This document shows positions 1 through 11,759 of a stretch of 41,222 nt of DNA, in pieces. Source of the stretch: Deltaproteobacteria bacterium. GTDB lineage: Bacteria; Desulfobacterota; Desulfarculia; Adiutricales; Adiutricaceae. The DNA lies in NCBI GenBank assembly GCA_031279515.1, contig JAITII010000070.1, positions 1 through 41,222 of the forward strand, read 5' to 3'. The number at the start of each line of letters is the position of its first letter. The stretch's first letter is position 1. Below the pieces are notes generated by a model. It saw only the letters and a program-made list of their open reading frames with translations. It did not search any database and was not told where the DNA came from. Made by a program: the position numbers and the translations under genes.

Positions 1-832
<832 letters not shown>

Positions 833-903
833 TAATAAAACGGTTGATACTTAGTATCAAATTTGAGCCCTAAAAATACGCTTGCATGTTCACTATTCAG
901 TTT

Positions 904-913
904 TCAAAGAGCG
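904..913 (-). promoter_or_regulatory. boxA-like antitermination element in rRNA leader
   Basis: On the minus strand the leader contains GCGCTCTTTGAAAACTGAA about 75-90 bases upstream of the 16S gene. It matches the boxA core (TGCTCTTTNA) that recruits Nus factors for rRNA antitermination. The position between the promoter and the 16S start fits this role. Confidence 0.6.
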
Positions 914-951
914 CCGTTAATGAGTTGTAAACCAACTCTTTAAGGATACAT

Positions 952-981
952 AGTATACCCCATTCGGGGAGGGACTGTCAA
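952..981 (-). promoter_or_regulatory. Sigma-70-type promoter of the rRNA operon
   Basis: On the minus strand a TTGACA -35 box (981-976) is followed after 18 bases by TATACT (957-952), about 120 bases upstream of the 16S 5' end. Both hexamers are close to consensus, as expected for an rRNA promoter. A second TTGACA at 1038-1033 has no clear -10 box and may be a remnant or an additional promoter. Confidence 0.75.
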
Positions 982-1472
982 GTCTTAAAATAAAGTTTTT
1001 TAAAAAACTTTTGTGGGACCTGAAAGGCCAGCTGTCAATTAATTAAATAATCAAAAGCTCCGGAAGTCAAGGGTATCATTTAGTTTCTTTGATTTTCCCC
1101 TTTGCTTCGTTCGCGACAGCAAGAGCAGATATTACTCTTTTCTCCAGGGAAGTCAAGCCTTTTGCCATAAAAATGGAAAAAAATTTTTTTTCTTAATGAT
1201 TTCAAGTACTTAGAAGCGAGATAAATTTATCCTCGCTCTGGCTTTTTCACCCCTTTGGGGCTCTTTTAGGGCAAAAAACAAGATTTTTGGGGCAAAAGCC
1301 CCCTTCAAAGGAGAGATAGGCTTAGAAAAGCTATAGCCTAAAGATGGGCTGGCACGCCCTTATAGGCGCTTAGGGCTAAAGCTAGGATAGGCTAAAATTA
1401 AGCCCTTACCCAGAGGACCGCCGTCCAGGGGATTTTAGCCTATTTTAGGCGCTTTTTTGGCCGTTATTTAGG
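982..1472. other. Non-coding spacer with inverted repeats downstream of murA
   Basis: No credible gene is seen between the rRNA promoter and the murA stop. The stretch is rich in short motifs related to TAGGCTAAA in both orientations. A GGGGCAAAAGCCCC hairpin lies at 1289-1302, and a larger inverted repeat at 1387-1443 is listed separately. These probably contain the 3' end signals of the murA transcript, but no classic hairpin plus T-run is clear. Confidence 0.5.
1387..1443 (-). other. Stem-loop with perfect 12-bp arms downstream of murA
   Basis: ATAGGCTAAAAT (1387-1398) and its exact reverse complement ATTTTAGCCTAT (1432-1443) enclose 33 bases. Inside these, GGAC and GTCC can pair as a smaller inner stem. 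The structure starts about 30 bases after the murA stop. It may be a 3' mRNA structure or terminator-like element; no T-run follows directly. Confidence 0.4.
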
Positions 1473-2747
1473 CTATTCCTTTTCCCTTTTTATCTTGGCC
1501 CCCAATTGTCTAAGCTTTCCGTCCAGGCTGTCATAGCCCCTGTCCAAATGGTAGACCCTCGAGAGAAAGCTTTTGCCCTTGGCTGCCAGGGCGGCAATGA
1601 TAAGGCTGGCCGAAGCCCTTAGGTCCGAGGCTGTAAGCGGGGCCCCGGAGAGCCCTTTTACCCCTTTGACAACGGCAACCCTGCCTTCCAGGGTGATATC
1701 AGCTCCCAGGCGCTTTAATTCTGCCACGTGCATGAAACGGTTTTCAAAGATAGTCTCTGTGATAATGGAGACCCCTTGGGCCAAGGTCATAACCGCCATG
1801 AATTGGGCCTGCATATCAGTGGGAAAGCCTGGGTAGGGAAGGGTGGTGGCGGAAACCGCCTTGGGGGTCCCTCCTTCAAAGCTCACATTAAGCTTATCCC
1901 CTTCTATTAAAATGTTTAAGCCAGCTTCGGCAAATTTCTCCAATACGGCTTCCATGGAGCTGCAAGGTGCCCCTGTGAGAGTTACCTGGCCTCCCGCAAC
2001 GGCCACAGCAGCTATCAAGGTTCCGGCCTCTATTCGGTCTGCCATGACTGTATAGGTGGTCCCTTTAAGGGAGTCCACCCCTTCCACTGTGATCTCATCT
2101 GTCCCTATACCTGTTATCTTGGCCCCCATGGCAATAAGGGCCCTGGCGGTATCTGAGACCTCAGGTTCTCTGGCGGCATTTACGATAGTAGTAGTACCTT
2201 TTGCCAGGGTGGCAGCCATCATGATGTTTTCAGTGCCAGTAACAGTTACTGTCTCGAAATGCACCCTGGCGCCCAAAAGGCCCCCAGTAGGTGCTGTTGC
2301 TACCACGTCTCCGCCGGAGAGGTCAAAGAGAGCCCCCATCTCCTTTAGGGCTTTTAAATGCATGTCAATGGGTCTGACCCCAATGGCGCAGCCCCCAGGC
2401 AGAGACACTTTCGCCCTGCCGTAACGGGCCAATAAAGGGCCCAAGACTAAAGCAGAGGCGCGCATGGTCTTAACCAGCTCATGGGGTGCCTCTGGTCTTG
2501 TTAGCTTGGACATGTCCAGTTCCACCCGCTCACAGGTGCCCTCCCAAAAGGGGGTGACATTACCACCCATGAAGCCCAAAAGTCTTCCCATGGTCTTTAG
2601 ATCCCCTAATGTGGGAAGGTTTTGCAGTACCAGGGGGCCCTGGGGGAGGATGGAAGCGGCCATTAAAGGGAGGGCGGCGTTTTTAGCGCCGCCCACCTTA
2701 ACTTCGCCTCTAAGAGGGCTCCCGCCCTCGATAACAAGTCTATCCAC
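1473..2747 (-). CDS. murA: UDP-N-acetylglucosamine 1-carboxyvinyltransferase MurA
   Basis: Cytoplasmic enzyme of the first committed step of peptidoglycan synthesis; it transfers enolpyruvate from PEP to UDP-GlcNAc. The 424-aa length is typical. The N-terminal GGSPLRGEVKVGGAKNAAL contains the conserved KNA motif. The loop PGGCAIGVRPID near residue 117 keeps the catalytic, fosfomycin-reactive Cys. The start is GTG at 2747, fixed by the alignment-typical N-terminus (MDRLVIEGG). It overlaps the last 8 bases of folE2, so translation is probably coupled to that gene. No sign of damage. Confidence 0.97.
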   Translation of the reverse strand: MDRLVIEGGSPLRGEVKVGGAKNAALPLMAASILPQGPLVLQNLPTLGDLKTMGRLLGFMGGNVTPFWEGTCERVELDMSKLTRPEAPHELVKTMRASALVLGPLLARYGRAKVSLPGGCAIGVRPIDMHLKALKEMGALFDLSGGDVVATAPTGGLLGARVHFETVTVTGTENIMMAATLAKGTTTIVNAAREPEVSDTARALIAMGAKITGIGTDEITVEGVDSLKGTTYTVMADRIEAGTLIAAVAVAGGQVTLTGAPCSSMEAVLEKFAEAGLNILIEGDKLNVSFEGGTPKAVSATTLPYPGFPTDMQAQFMAVMTLAQGVSIITETIFENRFMHVAELKRLGADITLEGRVAVVKGVKGLSGAPLTASDLRASASLIIAALAAKGKSFLSRVYHLDRGYDSLDGKLRQLGAKIKREKE

Positions 2748-3627
2748 GGCCTATATCCCTAGGTTCTTGGTTTTCTTCAGAAGACGGGCGGGTGTATTCC
2801 AAAAAGGCGTAGGCGCTGTGGTTATGGATGGACTCAAAGTTTTCGGCAGCTACGGAAAACCAGTTAAAATTCTCGTCCGCCCTCAGTTTTACCGCCACCT
2901 CTCGCACCACATCTTCCACGAAGCGAGGGTTATCATAGGCGGTCTCGGTTACGAACTTTTCGTCACTCCGCTTCAAAAGGGCGTAGACCTGGCTGGAAGC
3001 CGAATTTTCCACGAGCTTAATGAGGTCCTCCATCCAGAAGAAATGGTTGTAGCGCACAGTGACGGTTACAAGGCCTCTCTGGTTATGGGCTCCGTAGCTG
3101 GAGATCTCCTTGGAACAGGGGCACAGGGTGGTGACTGGAACAATTACCCCCAGTGTCAAATCTGCTGCCTTGTTATCCTCCTGGGTGCCGGCCAAGATGC
3201 AGCCGTATTCCATCAAGGCCACTGCTCCGGTCACAGGGGCTTTTTTTTCTATAAAAAATGGAAAGGAGAGCTCTAGATGGGCGGAGGCCGCCTGGAGCCT
3301 TTCTTTCATGTCTGTAAGTATGGAAGATATAGTTGAAGAGGAAATACTATTGCGATGCTTAGAGAGGATCTCTATGAAGCGGGACATGTGGGTGCCCTTG
3401 TGATTATGGGGCAGCTCCACGTACATATTCACTGAAGCTACGGTCCTCTGGGAACCGTTTTCCCTGTCTTTGACATCCACCGGATAACGAATCTTCCGAA
3501 CCCCAACCTGGTCTATTTTGAGACGCCGATAGTCGGTTTGGTTCTGGACGTCTATCATTAGATCACCGTTATTATTAGAACAGTGAATACTATCCCCGTT
3601 ATGATTTGAAGATTCCTGGAAAATCAT
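2740..3627 (-). CDS. folE2: GTP cyclohydrolase FolE2 (type IB)
   Basis: Converts GTP to 7,8-dihydroneopterin triphosphate, feeding folate and/or queuosine-type deazapurine synthesis. FolE2 is the metal-flexible alternative to the zinc enzyme FolE1. Family features seen are MIDVQNQTDYRR and KIDQVGVRKIRYPV near the N-terminus, the LPHNHKGTHMSRF block, and CPCSKEISSYGAHNQRG with the conserved Cys and His. The ORF opens at ATG 3627 (295 aa), but family N-termini align with the internal ATG at 3558 (272 aa). The first 23 residues are unusually Asn/Gly/Ser-rich. The 3627 start overlaps the stop of a short upstream ORF (TGATG), which could drive its translation. The stop overlaps murA by 8 bases. 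Confidence 0.95.
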   Translation of the reverse strand: MIFQESSNHNGDSIHCSNNNGDLMIDVQNQTDYRRLKIDQVGVRKIRYPVDVKDRENGSQRTVASVNMYVELPHNHKGTHMSRFIEILSKHRNSISSSTISSILTDMKERLQAASAHLELSFPFFIEKKAPVTGAVALMEYGCILAGTQEDNKAADLTLGVIVPVTTLCPCSKEISSYGAHNQRGLVTVTVRYNHFFWMEDLIKLVENSASSQVYALLKRSDEKFVTETAYDNPRFVEDVVREVAVKLRADENFNWFSVAAENFESIHNHSAYAFLEYTRPSSEENQEPRDIGRG

Positions 3628-3674
3628 CAGTCAAAGAGCCGTAGCGAGAAAAGATAGCTTTTCCCGGCCGGCAT
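3627..3674 (-). CDS. Possible 15-codon leader ORF upstream of folE2
   Basis: On the minus strand AAGGAGGA is followed at a short spacing by ATG (3674-3672). A 15-codon frame (MPAGKSYLFSLRLFD) then ends in TGA, overlapping the ATG at 3627-3625 as TGATG. The Shine-Dalgarno sequence is stronger than that of the folE2 ORF itself. This could be a leader peptide that couples translation into folE2, or a chance reading frame. No homolog is recognised. Confidence 0.35.
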   Translation of the reverse strand: MPAGKSYLFSLRLFD

Positions 3675-3997
3675 CTCCTCCTTAAAGAGGGCTCTTTACC
3701 AGCTTGTGCCGTAAGAGCTTGTAGCTTTAAAAGTAAGTAGCTTTTGTCGCCATGGGAATTTGATAATTAAGTTCTAGAGCCCTATTGCTTTTAACTTCTT
3801 ATCAGGCGGCTGGGATTAAAAAGGTGGGAAAGAAATCTGACCCCCGGCTGGTTCTAATGGATTCTCTGTAGTTCTGGGGTAAATGAGATCTTAATAGAAA
3901 AAGCGTAAAATAGTCAAACATTTAAATGAGCTTTACTCCTTTTACGGAAAGCCAGGGTCAAACCTTTGAAAAATCAAGTCCTTTGGAGGCTGGTATA
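3675..3997. other. Non-coding spacer between folE2 and the SurA-like gene
   Basis: No gene, tRNA or clear repeat is seen in about 320 bases. The folE2-murA transcript presumably starts here, but no convincing pair of promoter hexamers was found. Confidence 0.45.
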
Positions 3998-4043
3998 GAA
4001 AAACTCCCAGAGGGACCCTTAGGTGCTTGACTATCAAGGCACC
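3998..4043 (-). terminator. Double-hairpin terminator of the SurA-like gene
   Basis: On the minus strand the stop codon lies inside a stem of GGTG-C-CTTGA paired with TCAAG-CACC (4043-4022). It is followed by a second small stem TCCC-TCT-GGGA and a GTTTTTCT run. The arrangement looks like an intrinsic terminator closing the mfd-SurA transcription unit before folE2. Confidence 0.6.
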
Positions 4044-5113
4044 TGGGGAAGCTCTTCCGGAGCCATGGTAGCTCTTTCAAGCTGTCCCACTGGCGTGGCG
4101 GCGTCCTGGAAGTTGGGGTTAATCTCTATGACCGCCTCGGCGCGGAGCTTATCTATAAAGTCGCGGAAGGCCTGGTCTCTCACCTGGCTTTCGTAGCTCC
4201 CCCTGGCAGCGTGGGCTAGTTCCTCGGGGCTCAAAGGCTCTATGACCTCCAGGATCTCTATGACTGCATAGCTCTCTTTTAATTCTAAAACAGATGTCAA
4301 GGGCCTAGGTCCATTAGCGGCATTATTTAGCTCCCTTGCCAGCTCTTCAGGGTCTATTATTCCCACTACCGGGCCCCTGGGGTCCAGATACAAGATACTG
4401 GAAAGGACAAATGAATAGCCCGCCTCATTTAACCTATCCTCCAGGTCCTCTAGATTTTCTACGTAGGCATTGCCTTCGGCATTTAAGATCTCCAAGACCA
4501 GCTCTTTGGCCTCGGAAGTCTTATCCACTAGGATGGCCCGCGCCCGAAAGATCGTGGGCAGGGCATGGGCTATGGTCCATTTTTCCAAATAATCGTCCCA
4601 CTCTTTTTTGGTGCGCCGCCCATGGGTGCTGGAGACGAGGCTGGCCATGCGGTTTAAAAGAAGCTGTTCTTCAATTGCCTCCTTTAGGGAGGCCAGGTCC
4701 TCGCCTTTGGGGAGTTGACAGCGGAAACTATCGGCATCGTCTTCGGAGCAGCCCCAGCTGCGACGGATGTCTCTTAAAAATTCATTTACCTCTTCCTCTG
4801 AGACCGCCAAGCCCTCCCTTTCGGCAGCTTGCCGCAAAAGCTCTTCATCTATGAGCTTTTCCAGGATGAAAGCGATAGATAGGCTCCCAGGGGCCTCCAA
4901 TTCAGCCGCCAAAGGAGGGTGGGAGCCAATCTTTAGCACCTGTTCCACCTCGTCTCGGGTGATGGGCCTTCCGTTTACCAGAGCCGCCAACTCGGGGTCC
5001 CAGAGCTGCTTTTTATAGTGTTCTTCTACCAAAAAAAGGCCTAAGACGAGCAGTATGGCGGTCCCTATGATTACGAGGACGAATTTGAGTCCTGTCTGGA
5101 GAAATTTTGCCAC
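4034..5113 (-). CDS. Membrane-anchored SurA/PpiC-like peptidyl-prolyl isomerase or chaperone
   Basis: 359 aa. Residues about 8-29 form one hydrophobic anchor, followed by a periplasmic region opening with WDPELAALVNGRPITRDEV, the usual entry of SurA_N/PpiC-type chaperones ('vNG..It..E'). A helical N-domain with LIDEELLRQAAEREGL follows, and a C-terminal region that could be a degenerate parvulin domain (residues about 190-320). It likely assists folding of exported or outer-membrane proteins, which suits a genome with TonB receptors. The start is GTG at 5113, with AAAGGA upstream. It sits downstream of mfd on the same strand, a pairing also known in other deltaproteobacteria. Whether isomerase activity remains is unclear. 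Confidence 0.75.
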   Translation of the reverse strand: MAKFLQTGLKFVLVIIGTAILLVLGLFLVEEHYKKQLWDPELAALVNGRPITRDEVEQVLKIGSHPPLAAELEAPGSLSIAFILEKLIDEELLRQAAEREGLAVSEEEVNEFLRDIRRSWGCSEDDADSFRCQLPKGEDLASLKEAIEEQLLLNRMASLVSSTHGRRTKKEWDDYLEKWTIAHALPTIFRARAILVDKTSEAKELVLEILNAEGNAYVENLEDLEDRLNEAGYSFVLSSILYLDPRGPVVGIIDPEELARELNNAANGPRPLTSVLELKESYAVIEILEVIEPLSPEELAHAARGSYESQVRDQAFRDFIDKLRAEAVIEINPNFQDAATPVGQLERATMAPEELPQVP

Positions 5114-5428
5114 TCGCTTCAGTCCTTTAGAGATGAAGGTATGAGAATATTGGCTGATAAATAGGTAACGCTAGAGAAAGCCCCAAGCTAAAAAAGGCAA
5201 AAGATTCAAAATAGGGTGTTTACACTATTTTGTTGATAAAAATATTATTATACATTATGTGGTTGATTTTTGATTTTCCCAAGCTGGGGGGAATTAGGAA
5301 GATTTGAAAAAGGCTATTTTTAGGCAAAAATGCAGAGGCAATAAGTTTTTATGATAAGAACTTGACTTTTACTATCATAGCCCAGGATCCTTACCTTTTG
5401 CCACAAGGGCTTAAAATAAGCTTTTTAT
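5114..5428. other. Spacer between mfd and the SurA-like gene
   Basis: 315 AT-rich bases without a gene. A minus-strand TATAAT at 5252-5247 could be a -10 box for the SurA-like gene, but no good -35 is visible. Confidence 0.35.
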
Positions 5429-8400
5429 CTAAGAATCAAGAAGATATTCCAGAAACTGCCTTAAGGCGTCTTCCACATCTAAGGATTCAAGCTTAAGGTT
5501 AAAGGTCGGGACAAAGAGTTCTCCCTTGGGGCTTATGGTAATCTTGCGCCTGGAGTCGCTAGCCAGCTCCAAGAGCTTTTGACTCACGGATAAAACACTA
5601 TTGACACTATCTGTGAAAAATTCCATGGTGAGGCCCTCGGCTGAGAGGGTAAGCTTTTTGGCCCGGGCAGCTTTTACCAGGATCTTCAATTTTGAAAGCT
5701 TTATTAAGTTTTTGGCCTCTGGGGGCAAGGGTCCAAAACGGTCTTTAATCTCCTGGCCTAAAAGCTCTATTTCGGAAACAGAGTTGGCCTTGGAAAGTCT
5801 CCTATATAAGACTATACGCGCCGTGGTGTCTGAGGCATAGGATTCTGGCAAAAAGGCAGGTTTTCCAATGTGGATCTCCGGCTCGTAGTCCTCTAGGATA
5901 GGCTCGTTTCTTAATTCGCTAATGGCCTCTTCAATGAGGTGGGTGTACATCTCGTAGCCCACTAGAGACGCCTGGCCGTGCTGGGCAACGCCTAAGACAT
6001 TGCCGCTGCCCCTTATCTGGAGATCGTGGAGGGCCACCTGATAACCGCTACCCAACTCGGCATTTTCCATCAAAGCTTGGAGCCTTTTGCGGGCATTTAA
6101 GGTCAAGGTATCGGGATCGTCTACCATCAGATAGCAGTGCGCCTGGACCCGGCTGCGCCCAACCCTCCCCCGCAGCTGGTAGAGTTGTGCCAGGCCAAAG
6201 AGATCGGCCTTATCTATAATTATGGTGTTGGCATCGGGAAAGTCCAGGCCAGATTCCACAATAGTGGTGGAAACCCAGACGTCTATATCTTTTTTCCAAA
6301 ATTTCATCACCACGTCTTCCAGTTCCCTGGCATTTAACTGCCCGTGGCCCACCCCAAAGCGCACCAGGGGCAGAAGCTCCTTTAGGCGCCTTACCCAGGC
6401 GTGGATGTCTCGCACTCTGTTGTGGATAAAATAGACCTGGCCGCCCCTGGCCAGTTCCCTGTCTATGGCCTCGCAGATGATGGTGTCATCGGCTCGCACT
6501 ATGCTGGTCTTTACAGCCAACCTATCCACAGGAGGGGTCTGGATGATGGAAAAGTCCCTAAGGCCTGACATGGACATGGAAAGGGAGCGGGGTATAGGGG
6601 TAGCCGACATGGAAAGGACGTCGACGGAAACCCGAAATTGTTTCAGCTTTTCTTTGTGCGTCACCCCAAAGCGGTGCTCCTCGTCCACCACAAGTAAACC
6701 CAAATCTTTAAAGCTTACATCCTTCTGTAAGAGCCTGTGGGTTCCTATGATGATGTCAATCTTTCCCAGTTTTACGTCATTTAGGATCTCTTTTACTGTA
6801 GTGCTCTTTTTTAACCTGGAGACGGAATCGATAATGACTGGCCAGTCGGCAAACCTCTCTTTAAAGCTCCTTTCATGCTGCTTAGCTAAGATGGTGGTGG
6901 GGACTAAAACGGCCACCTGCTTATTGTTGGAGACCACCTTATAGGCGGCCCTGATGGCCACCTCGGTCTTTCCAAAGCCCACGTCCCCGCACACCAAGCG
7001 GTCCATGGGGTTGGGATTTTCTAGATCCTCTATAACTTCTTTTATAGCCTGGGCCTGGTCTGCGGTCTCCTCATAGGGAAAGGCGGCCTCGAAATTTAAA
7101 AAGTCCCCGTCTGAGGGATCGAAGGCGAAACCCTTGGCCACCTTGCGCCTGGCATAGAGCTTTATGAGCTCTTCGGCCACCAGCCTTATTTCTTCTTTGA
7201 CTTTAGCCTTGACTTTTTCCCAGGACCCAGCTCCCAGCTTATCTAAAGAGGGCGGCTTGTCCGTGGGCCCCACGTATTTGGAGACTACCCCGAAGCTTTC
7301 CACAGGAACGTAGAGCATGTCCCCACCCCAGTATTCTATGGAAAGAAAGTCGCCTCTGTAGCCCGTGGAGACGGTCATATTGGAGAGCCCCTGGTATTGG
7401 CCTATGCCGTGTTTAGAGTGCACGATATAGTCGCCAGGGGCAATATCCGAAAGGGAGGCAAAGCTAAGTGCGCCCCTTCCTTCCTCACTGGCTGTTATCC
7501 TTCTGACCCGCCTGGTTAAAAAGATCTCTTCTTCCGCTATAAAGGCCTCGGCATCATAGGGTGCCACAAAGCCTCCGGAAAGTTGTCCCACCTTAAATAA
7601 GAGCTCGCCCGTGCCTTTCACCCTGGGAAGGGGAGAGACACCTTTTAGTCTTAAAGGAAGGATAGGTGTAAGGTCGTGCTCATACAAAAGCTCGGTAAGG
7701 CGCCGGACCTGCTCTCTGGTGCGGAGCACCAGAGATACTGTAAAGCCGCGGCCCAAAAGGGATTTTACCTTTCCCACCAAAGGGGTTAAGAACCCGGAGG
7801 TGCTGTGGGGAAGATTTAGGGCTTTTAAATCGCCTGTGGTCTCTGTGGGAAAGATAATCTCTATGCCCTCATCAGTTAGAGCTCCCTGGATCTGGGCTTC
7901 CCTGGCTATGATAAGGCCTTGGCCCCCCCCTTTGAGACCGGCCAATAGGGGCTCTGGGCTCACGAAAAGGGACTCCAAGGGGAGATGGGGTCTTCCGTCT
8001 CCCTCCAGGCGGTTAAAGTGGTTGTAAAAACCTAAGTAGCTATTGGCCCCGCTTTCCATTAAGCGTCCCGGCTCATAGAGGATGGGAATAAAATCTAAAC
8101 CCTTTAAGAAATCATTGAAGCCTGTGAGGTTATCTTCAAAAAGGGGCGACCAGTTTTCAAAGTCAGAAAAAAAAGAGCCTTCCAAAAAACCTTGGGCAAT
8201 GGGTTCCCACAGGAGATCCATCCAGCCCTTTTCCTTGGCTAGCTCCTGTAACTTCCCGTAAGCCCTAAGGGAGGTTTCTTTTGTCATCGGCACCTGGGAG
8301 ACAGGTGTTATGGTGACTTCAGAAAGAGATGCCATTGACTTTTGATCCTCTGGCAAAAAGGACCTTATTGAGTCCACCTGGTCTCCAAAGAATTCTACCC

Positions 8401-8953
8401 TTACGGGAAGAGTGCGGCCCATTGGATAAAGATCCACTAGCCCTCCCCTAACTGCGTATTCTCCGTGGTTTTCCACCTGAGTTGTGGCTTGGTAGCCGGA
8501 TTCAGCTAAAAATTCTTTAAAAAGCTGAAAGTCCAGTTCCTCGCCCTTGGCTATGGTCAAAGTGCGAATCTTGATACCTTGGGGCTTAGGTAGTTTTCTT
8601 AAGATGGCAGCCATATGGGTGACTACCACCAAAGGAGAGGCTTCCATCATCTTGACTGCGGTATGGAGCCTCTCTCCAACGGAAATAATGCCCTGGTACT
8701 TACCCATAAAGGGGTTGCGGTCTAAGCCAGGGAATAAATAGATCTGAGCATCTGGAGAAAAGAATTTTAGGTCCCCCACCAGGTCTTCTGCCTCTACGGG
8801 TGTGGGGGTAACAACTAGATATTTTCCTTTGCCAAAGGGGAGGGCCATTAGGTGGCTAATTTGCCGGGCCAGGGCGGAAAGGGGAAGGCCAGATAAACTT
8901 AGGGTCCTCCCCCTGGGGTCCAAATCCTCCTTATTTCCGGTGTAATATTGCAT
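5429..8953 (-). CDS. mfd: Transcription-repair coupling factor Mfd
   Basis: 1174 aa, normal for Mfd. The protein removes RNA polymerase stalled at DNA lesions and recruits UvrA. The N-terminal UvrB-like part is present, and the RNA-polymerase-interaction region begins near GDYIVHSKHGIGQYQGL. Helicase motifs follow: Walker A GDVGFGKTEVAIRAA near residue 660, DEEH box VVDEEHRFG near 758, SATPIPRSL, then VSTTIVESGLDFPDANT and QLRGRVGRSR. The C-terminal TRCF domain (YRRLSKANS onward) is complete. Start ATG at 8953 opens with MQYYTGNKEDL. No frameshift seen. Confidence 0.98.
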   Translation of the reverse strand: MQYYTGNKEDLDPRGRTLSLSGLPLSALARQISHLMALPFGKGKYLVVTPTPVEAEDLVGDLKFFSPDAQIYLFPGLDRNPFMGKYQGIISVGERLHTAVKMMEASPLVVVTHMAAILRKLPKPQGIKIRTLTIAKGEELDFQLFKEFLAESGYQATTQVENHGEYAVRGGLVDLYPMGRTLPVRVEFFGDQVDSIRSFLPEDQKSMASLSEVTITPVSQVPMTKETSLRAYGKLQELAKEKGWMDLLWEPIAQGFLEGSFFSDFENWSPLFEDNLTGFNDFLKGLDFIPILYEPGRLMESGANSYLGFYNHFNRLEGDGRPHLPLESLFVSPEPLLAGLKGGGQGLIIAREAQIQGALTDEGIEIIFPTETTGDLKALNLPHSTSGFLTPLVGKVKSLLGRGFTVSLVLRTREQVRRLTELLYEHDLTPILPLRLKGVSPLPRVKGTGELLFKVGQLSGGFVAPYDAEAFIAEEEIFLTRRVRRITASEEGRGALSFASLSDIAPGDYIVHSKHGIGQYQGLSNMTVSTGYRGDFLSIEYWGGDMLYVPVESFGVVSKYVGPTDKPPSLDKLGAGSWEKVKAKVKEEIRLVAEELIKLYARRKVAKGFAFDPSDGDFLNFEAAFPYEETADQAQAIKEVIEDLENPNPMDRLVCGDVGFGKTEVAIRAAYKVVSNNKQVAVLVPTTILAKQHERSFKERFADWPVIIDSVSRLKKSTTVKEILNDVKLGKIDIIIGTHRLLQKDVSFKDLGLLVVDEEHRFGVTHKEKLKQFRVSVDVLSMSATPIPRSLSMSMSGLRDFSIIQTPPVDRLAVKTSIVRADDTIICEAIDRELARGGQVYFIHNRVRDIHAWVRRLKELLPLVRFGVGHGQLNARELEDVVMKFWKKDIDVWVSTTIVESGLDFPDANTIIIDKADLFGLAQLYQLRGRVGRSRVQAHCYLMVDDPDTLTLNARKRLQALMENAELGSGYQVALHDLQIRGSGNVLGVAQHGQASLVGYEMYTHLIEEAISELRNEPILEDYEPEIHIGKPAFLPESYASDTTARIVLYRRLSKANSVSEIELLGQEIKDRFGPLPPEAKNLIKLSKLKILVKAARAKKLTLSAEGLTMEFFTDSVNSVLSVSQKLLELASDSRRKITISPKGELFVPTFNLKLESLDVEDALRQFLEYLLDS

Positions 8954-10463
8954 AGAAACTGTTTTTTTTGGTTCCTTGGTTAGTTTTTCGCCCTTATGCG
9001 GCTAGTTTCGAGGGGAAATTATACCCCAAAGAGCGAATCATTTCATTTTTTTGGGGTTTTACCTCTACTTCTCAATAGATCTTTGTTTGATGAAGTAAAA
9101 GGCTTAGAGAATTCCAGATTAAAGAAAGATATCGAATATTTAGTTGTAATATAATATAACTTCACGCTATATAGTGAAGATTGATATCTCTGGTTATACA
9201 GGTCCTTGTTACCTTGTGAACTAGTTGGTCTTTTTTTATTAAATCTGTATAAAACTGGTCAAATCCTTCTAGTTTCAGGGTGCTAAGGGTTCTCAAGAGA
9301 GAGTAAAAAGAAAATATTCTTTCCTTTGGGCTTTTAAGAGCGCCCATAGCATGGGGTCCTAATCTTTAAGGCAAATAAGTGTTTGGCGCCTTCATTTCTG
9401 AGCTACGCTTCTTAAGTTGAACTTAAAGCTAAAAATTGGCCTAGAAAAATCTAAGTTTAGAAAGTTCATCTAACTAATAAATGTTTATGAGTTTTGTGGA
9501 AATAGTAGAAAGTAATATGGGAGTAAACTTAAGGGCCTATTTTTAATCATAAGATGCCGTAGAAAAACTTAATGCATTGTTATTCCTAGGGGACTTTTCT
9601 TAGAAATAGGGATAATTTTAAGAGGATTTAAATGGGGACCAAAAAAGTAAATTCAAGATGATTCCTATTGATTTCAAGCTTATTTTACCTTAAGAGAAAA
9701 CTAATCATTATAACTTACGTAGTACATTTTTTTTCTTATTTTTTAGATAGGCTTTTTGTATCTTTTTAGTATTATACTATATTAAACAAGTAGTCTATAA
9801 CTCAACCCTGGATGAAAGAATATGATTATTCTAAAACGCATCAGCCATTTAATTTCTAGATACCTATAAACATCCCAAAACATATTAGGGGCAAGTACTT
9901 TTATCTTTTACACATAAGCATAGCTTAGTTTTCCCTATTGGGTTAAACTATGGCAAAAACTAGACTTCTAAAATTGATTAAAGCTTTATCATGTAAGTTT
10001 AAGGGGATCTATAAATAGGCTCTAGGCTAAAGGCTACTTTGGCATCTTTTTTGTGGGCAGGATGCCCATGAAATGGCGCATTTGGTAAATTTTAGGGTAT
10101 GAGCATTTACAAGGATTCTAAAGCTTAGCCTTTGTTTCTCATAAAAAATGGTCAAAAGACATGAAAATTTAAAAGTTGACAGGTTATTTTATCCCACCTC
10201 CTCTAGAAGCTAAGGGCTAAAAGAACTTTTTTCGCTCTAAAGAAAATGCCTTGTAGCTATGTTCACTTTTTGAAGCCCCGCGCCCACAAGTATTTTGTGC
10301 AGGGCCGAAATACTAGGAAAAGTCCCACTTTTGAAGCTCATTCTTGCCTTAGGGCTGTAAATAAAATATAGTAGGAAAACAGGTATCTATTTGGTCACCT
10401 GGGGAGGCTAGCATAACTTAACCCCTTATAGGGTTTAATTTTTATATTTGAAGGAGATCTTAG
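8954..10463. other. 1.5-kb gene-free AT-rich region between mfd and ahcY
   Basis: No gene of recognisable kind is seen. A minus-strand TATAAT at 9023-9018, about 65 bases upstream of mfd, is a likely -10 box, flanked by CCCCAAA/TTTGGGG repeats. A 61-codon minus ORF at 9347-9162 has no recognisable features and is probably chance or a decayed remnant. I looked for a SAM or SAH riboswitch before ahcY and found no matching core. The region may be eroded former coding DNA. Confidence 0.5.
10282..10305 (+). other. Hairpin in the ahcY leader region
   Basis: GCC-CACAA-GTATT-TTGTG-CA-GGGC can fold into a short hairpin about 160 bases upstream of ahcY. A wider AGTATTT/AAATACT pairing is an alternative fold. 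No T-run follows. A regulatory role is only a possibility. Confidence 0.3.
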
Positions 10464-11723
<1,260 letters not shown>

Positions 11724-11759
11724 TAGCTAAAGCCATTTTGGTAAAAGAGAGTTATCTCC

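Noticed and set aside
2464..3276. 270-codon plus-strand ORF
   Set aside because: Antisense shadow of murA and folE2, which have full family signatures on the minus strand.
9162..9347. 61-codon minus-strand gene
   Set aside because: No ribosome site of note, no recognisable family, in AT-rich spacer DNA; treated as chance.
10020..10463. SAM or SAH riboswitch upstream of ahcY
   Set aside because: The position would fit, but none of the conserved core sequences could be found; only a short hairpin is present.
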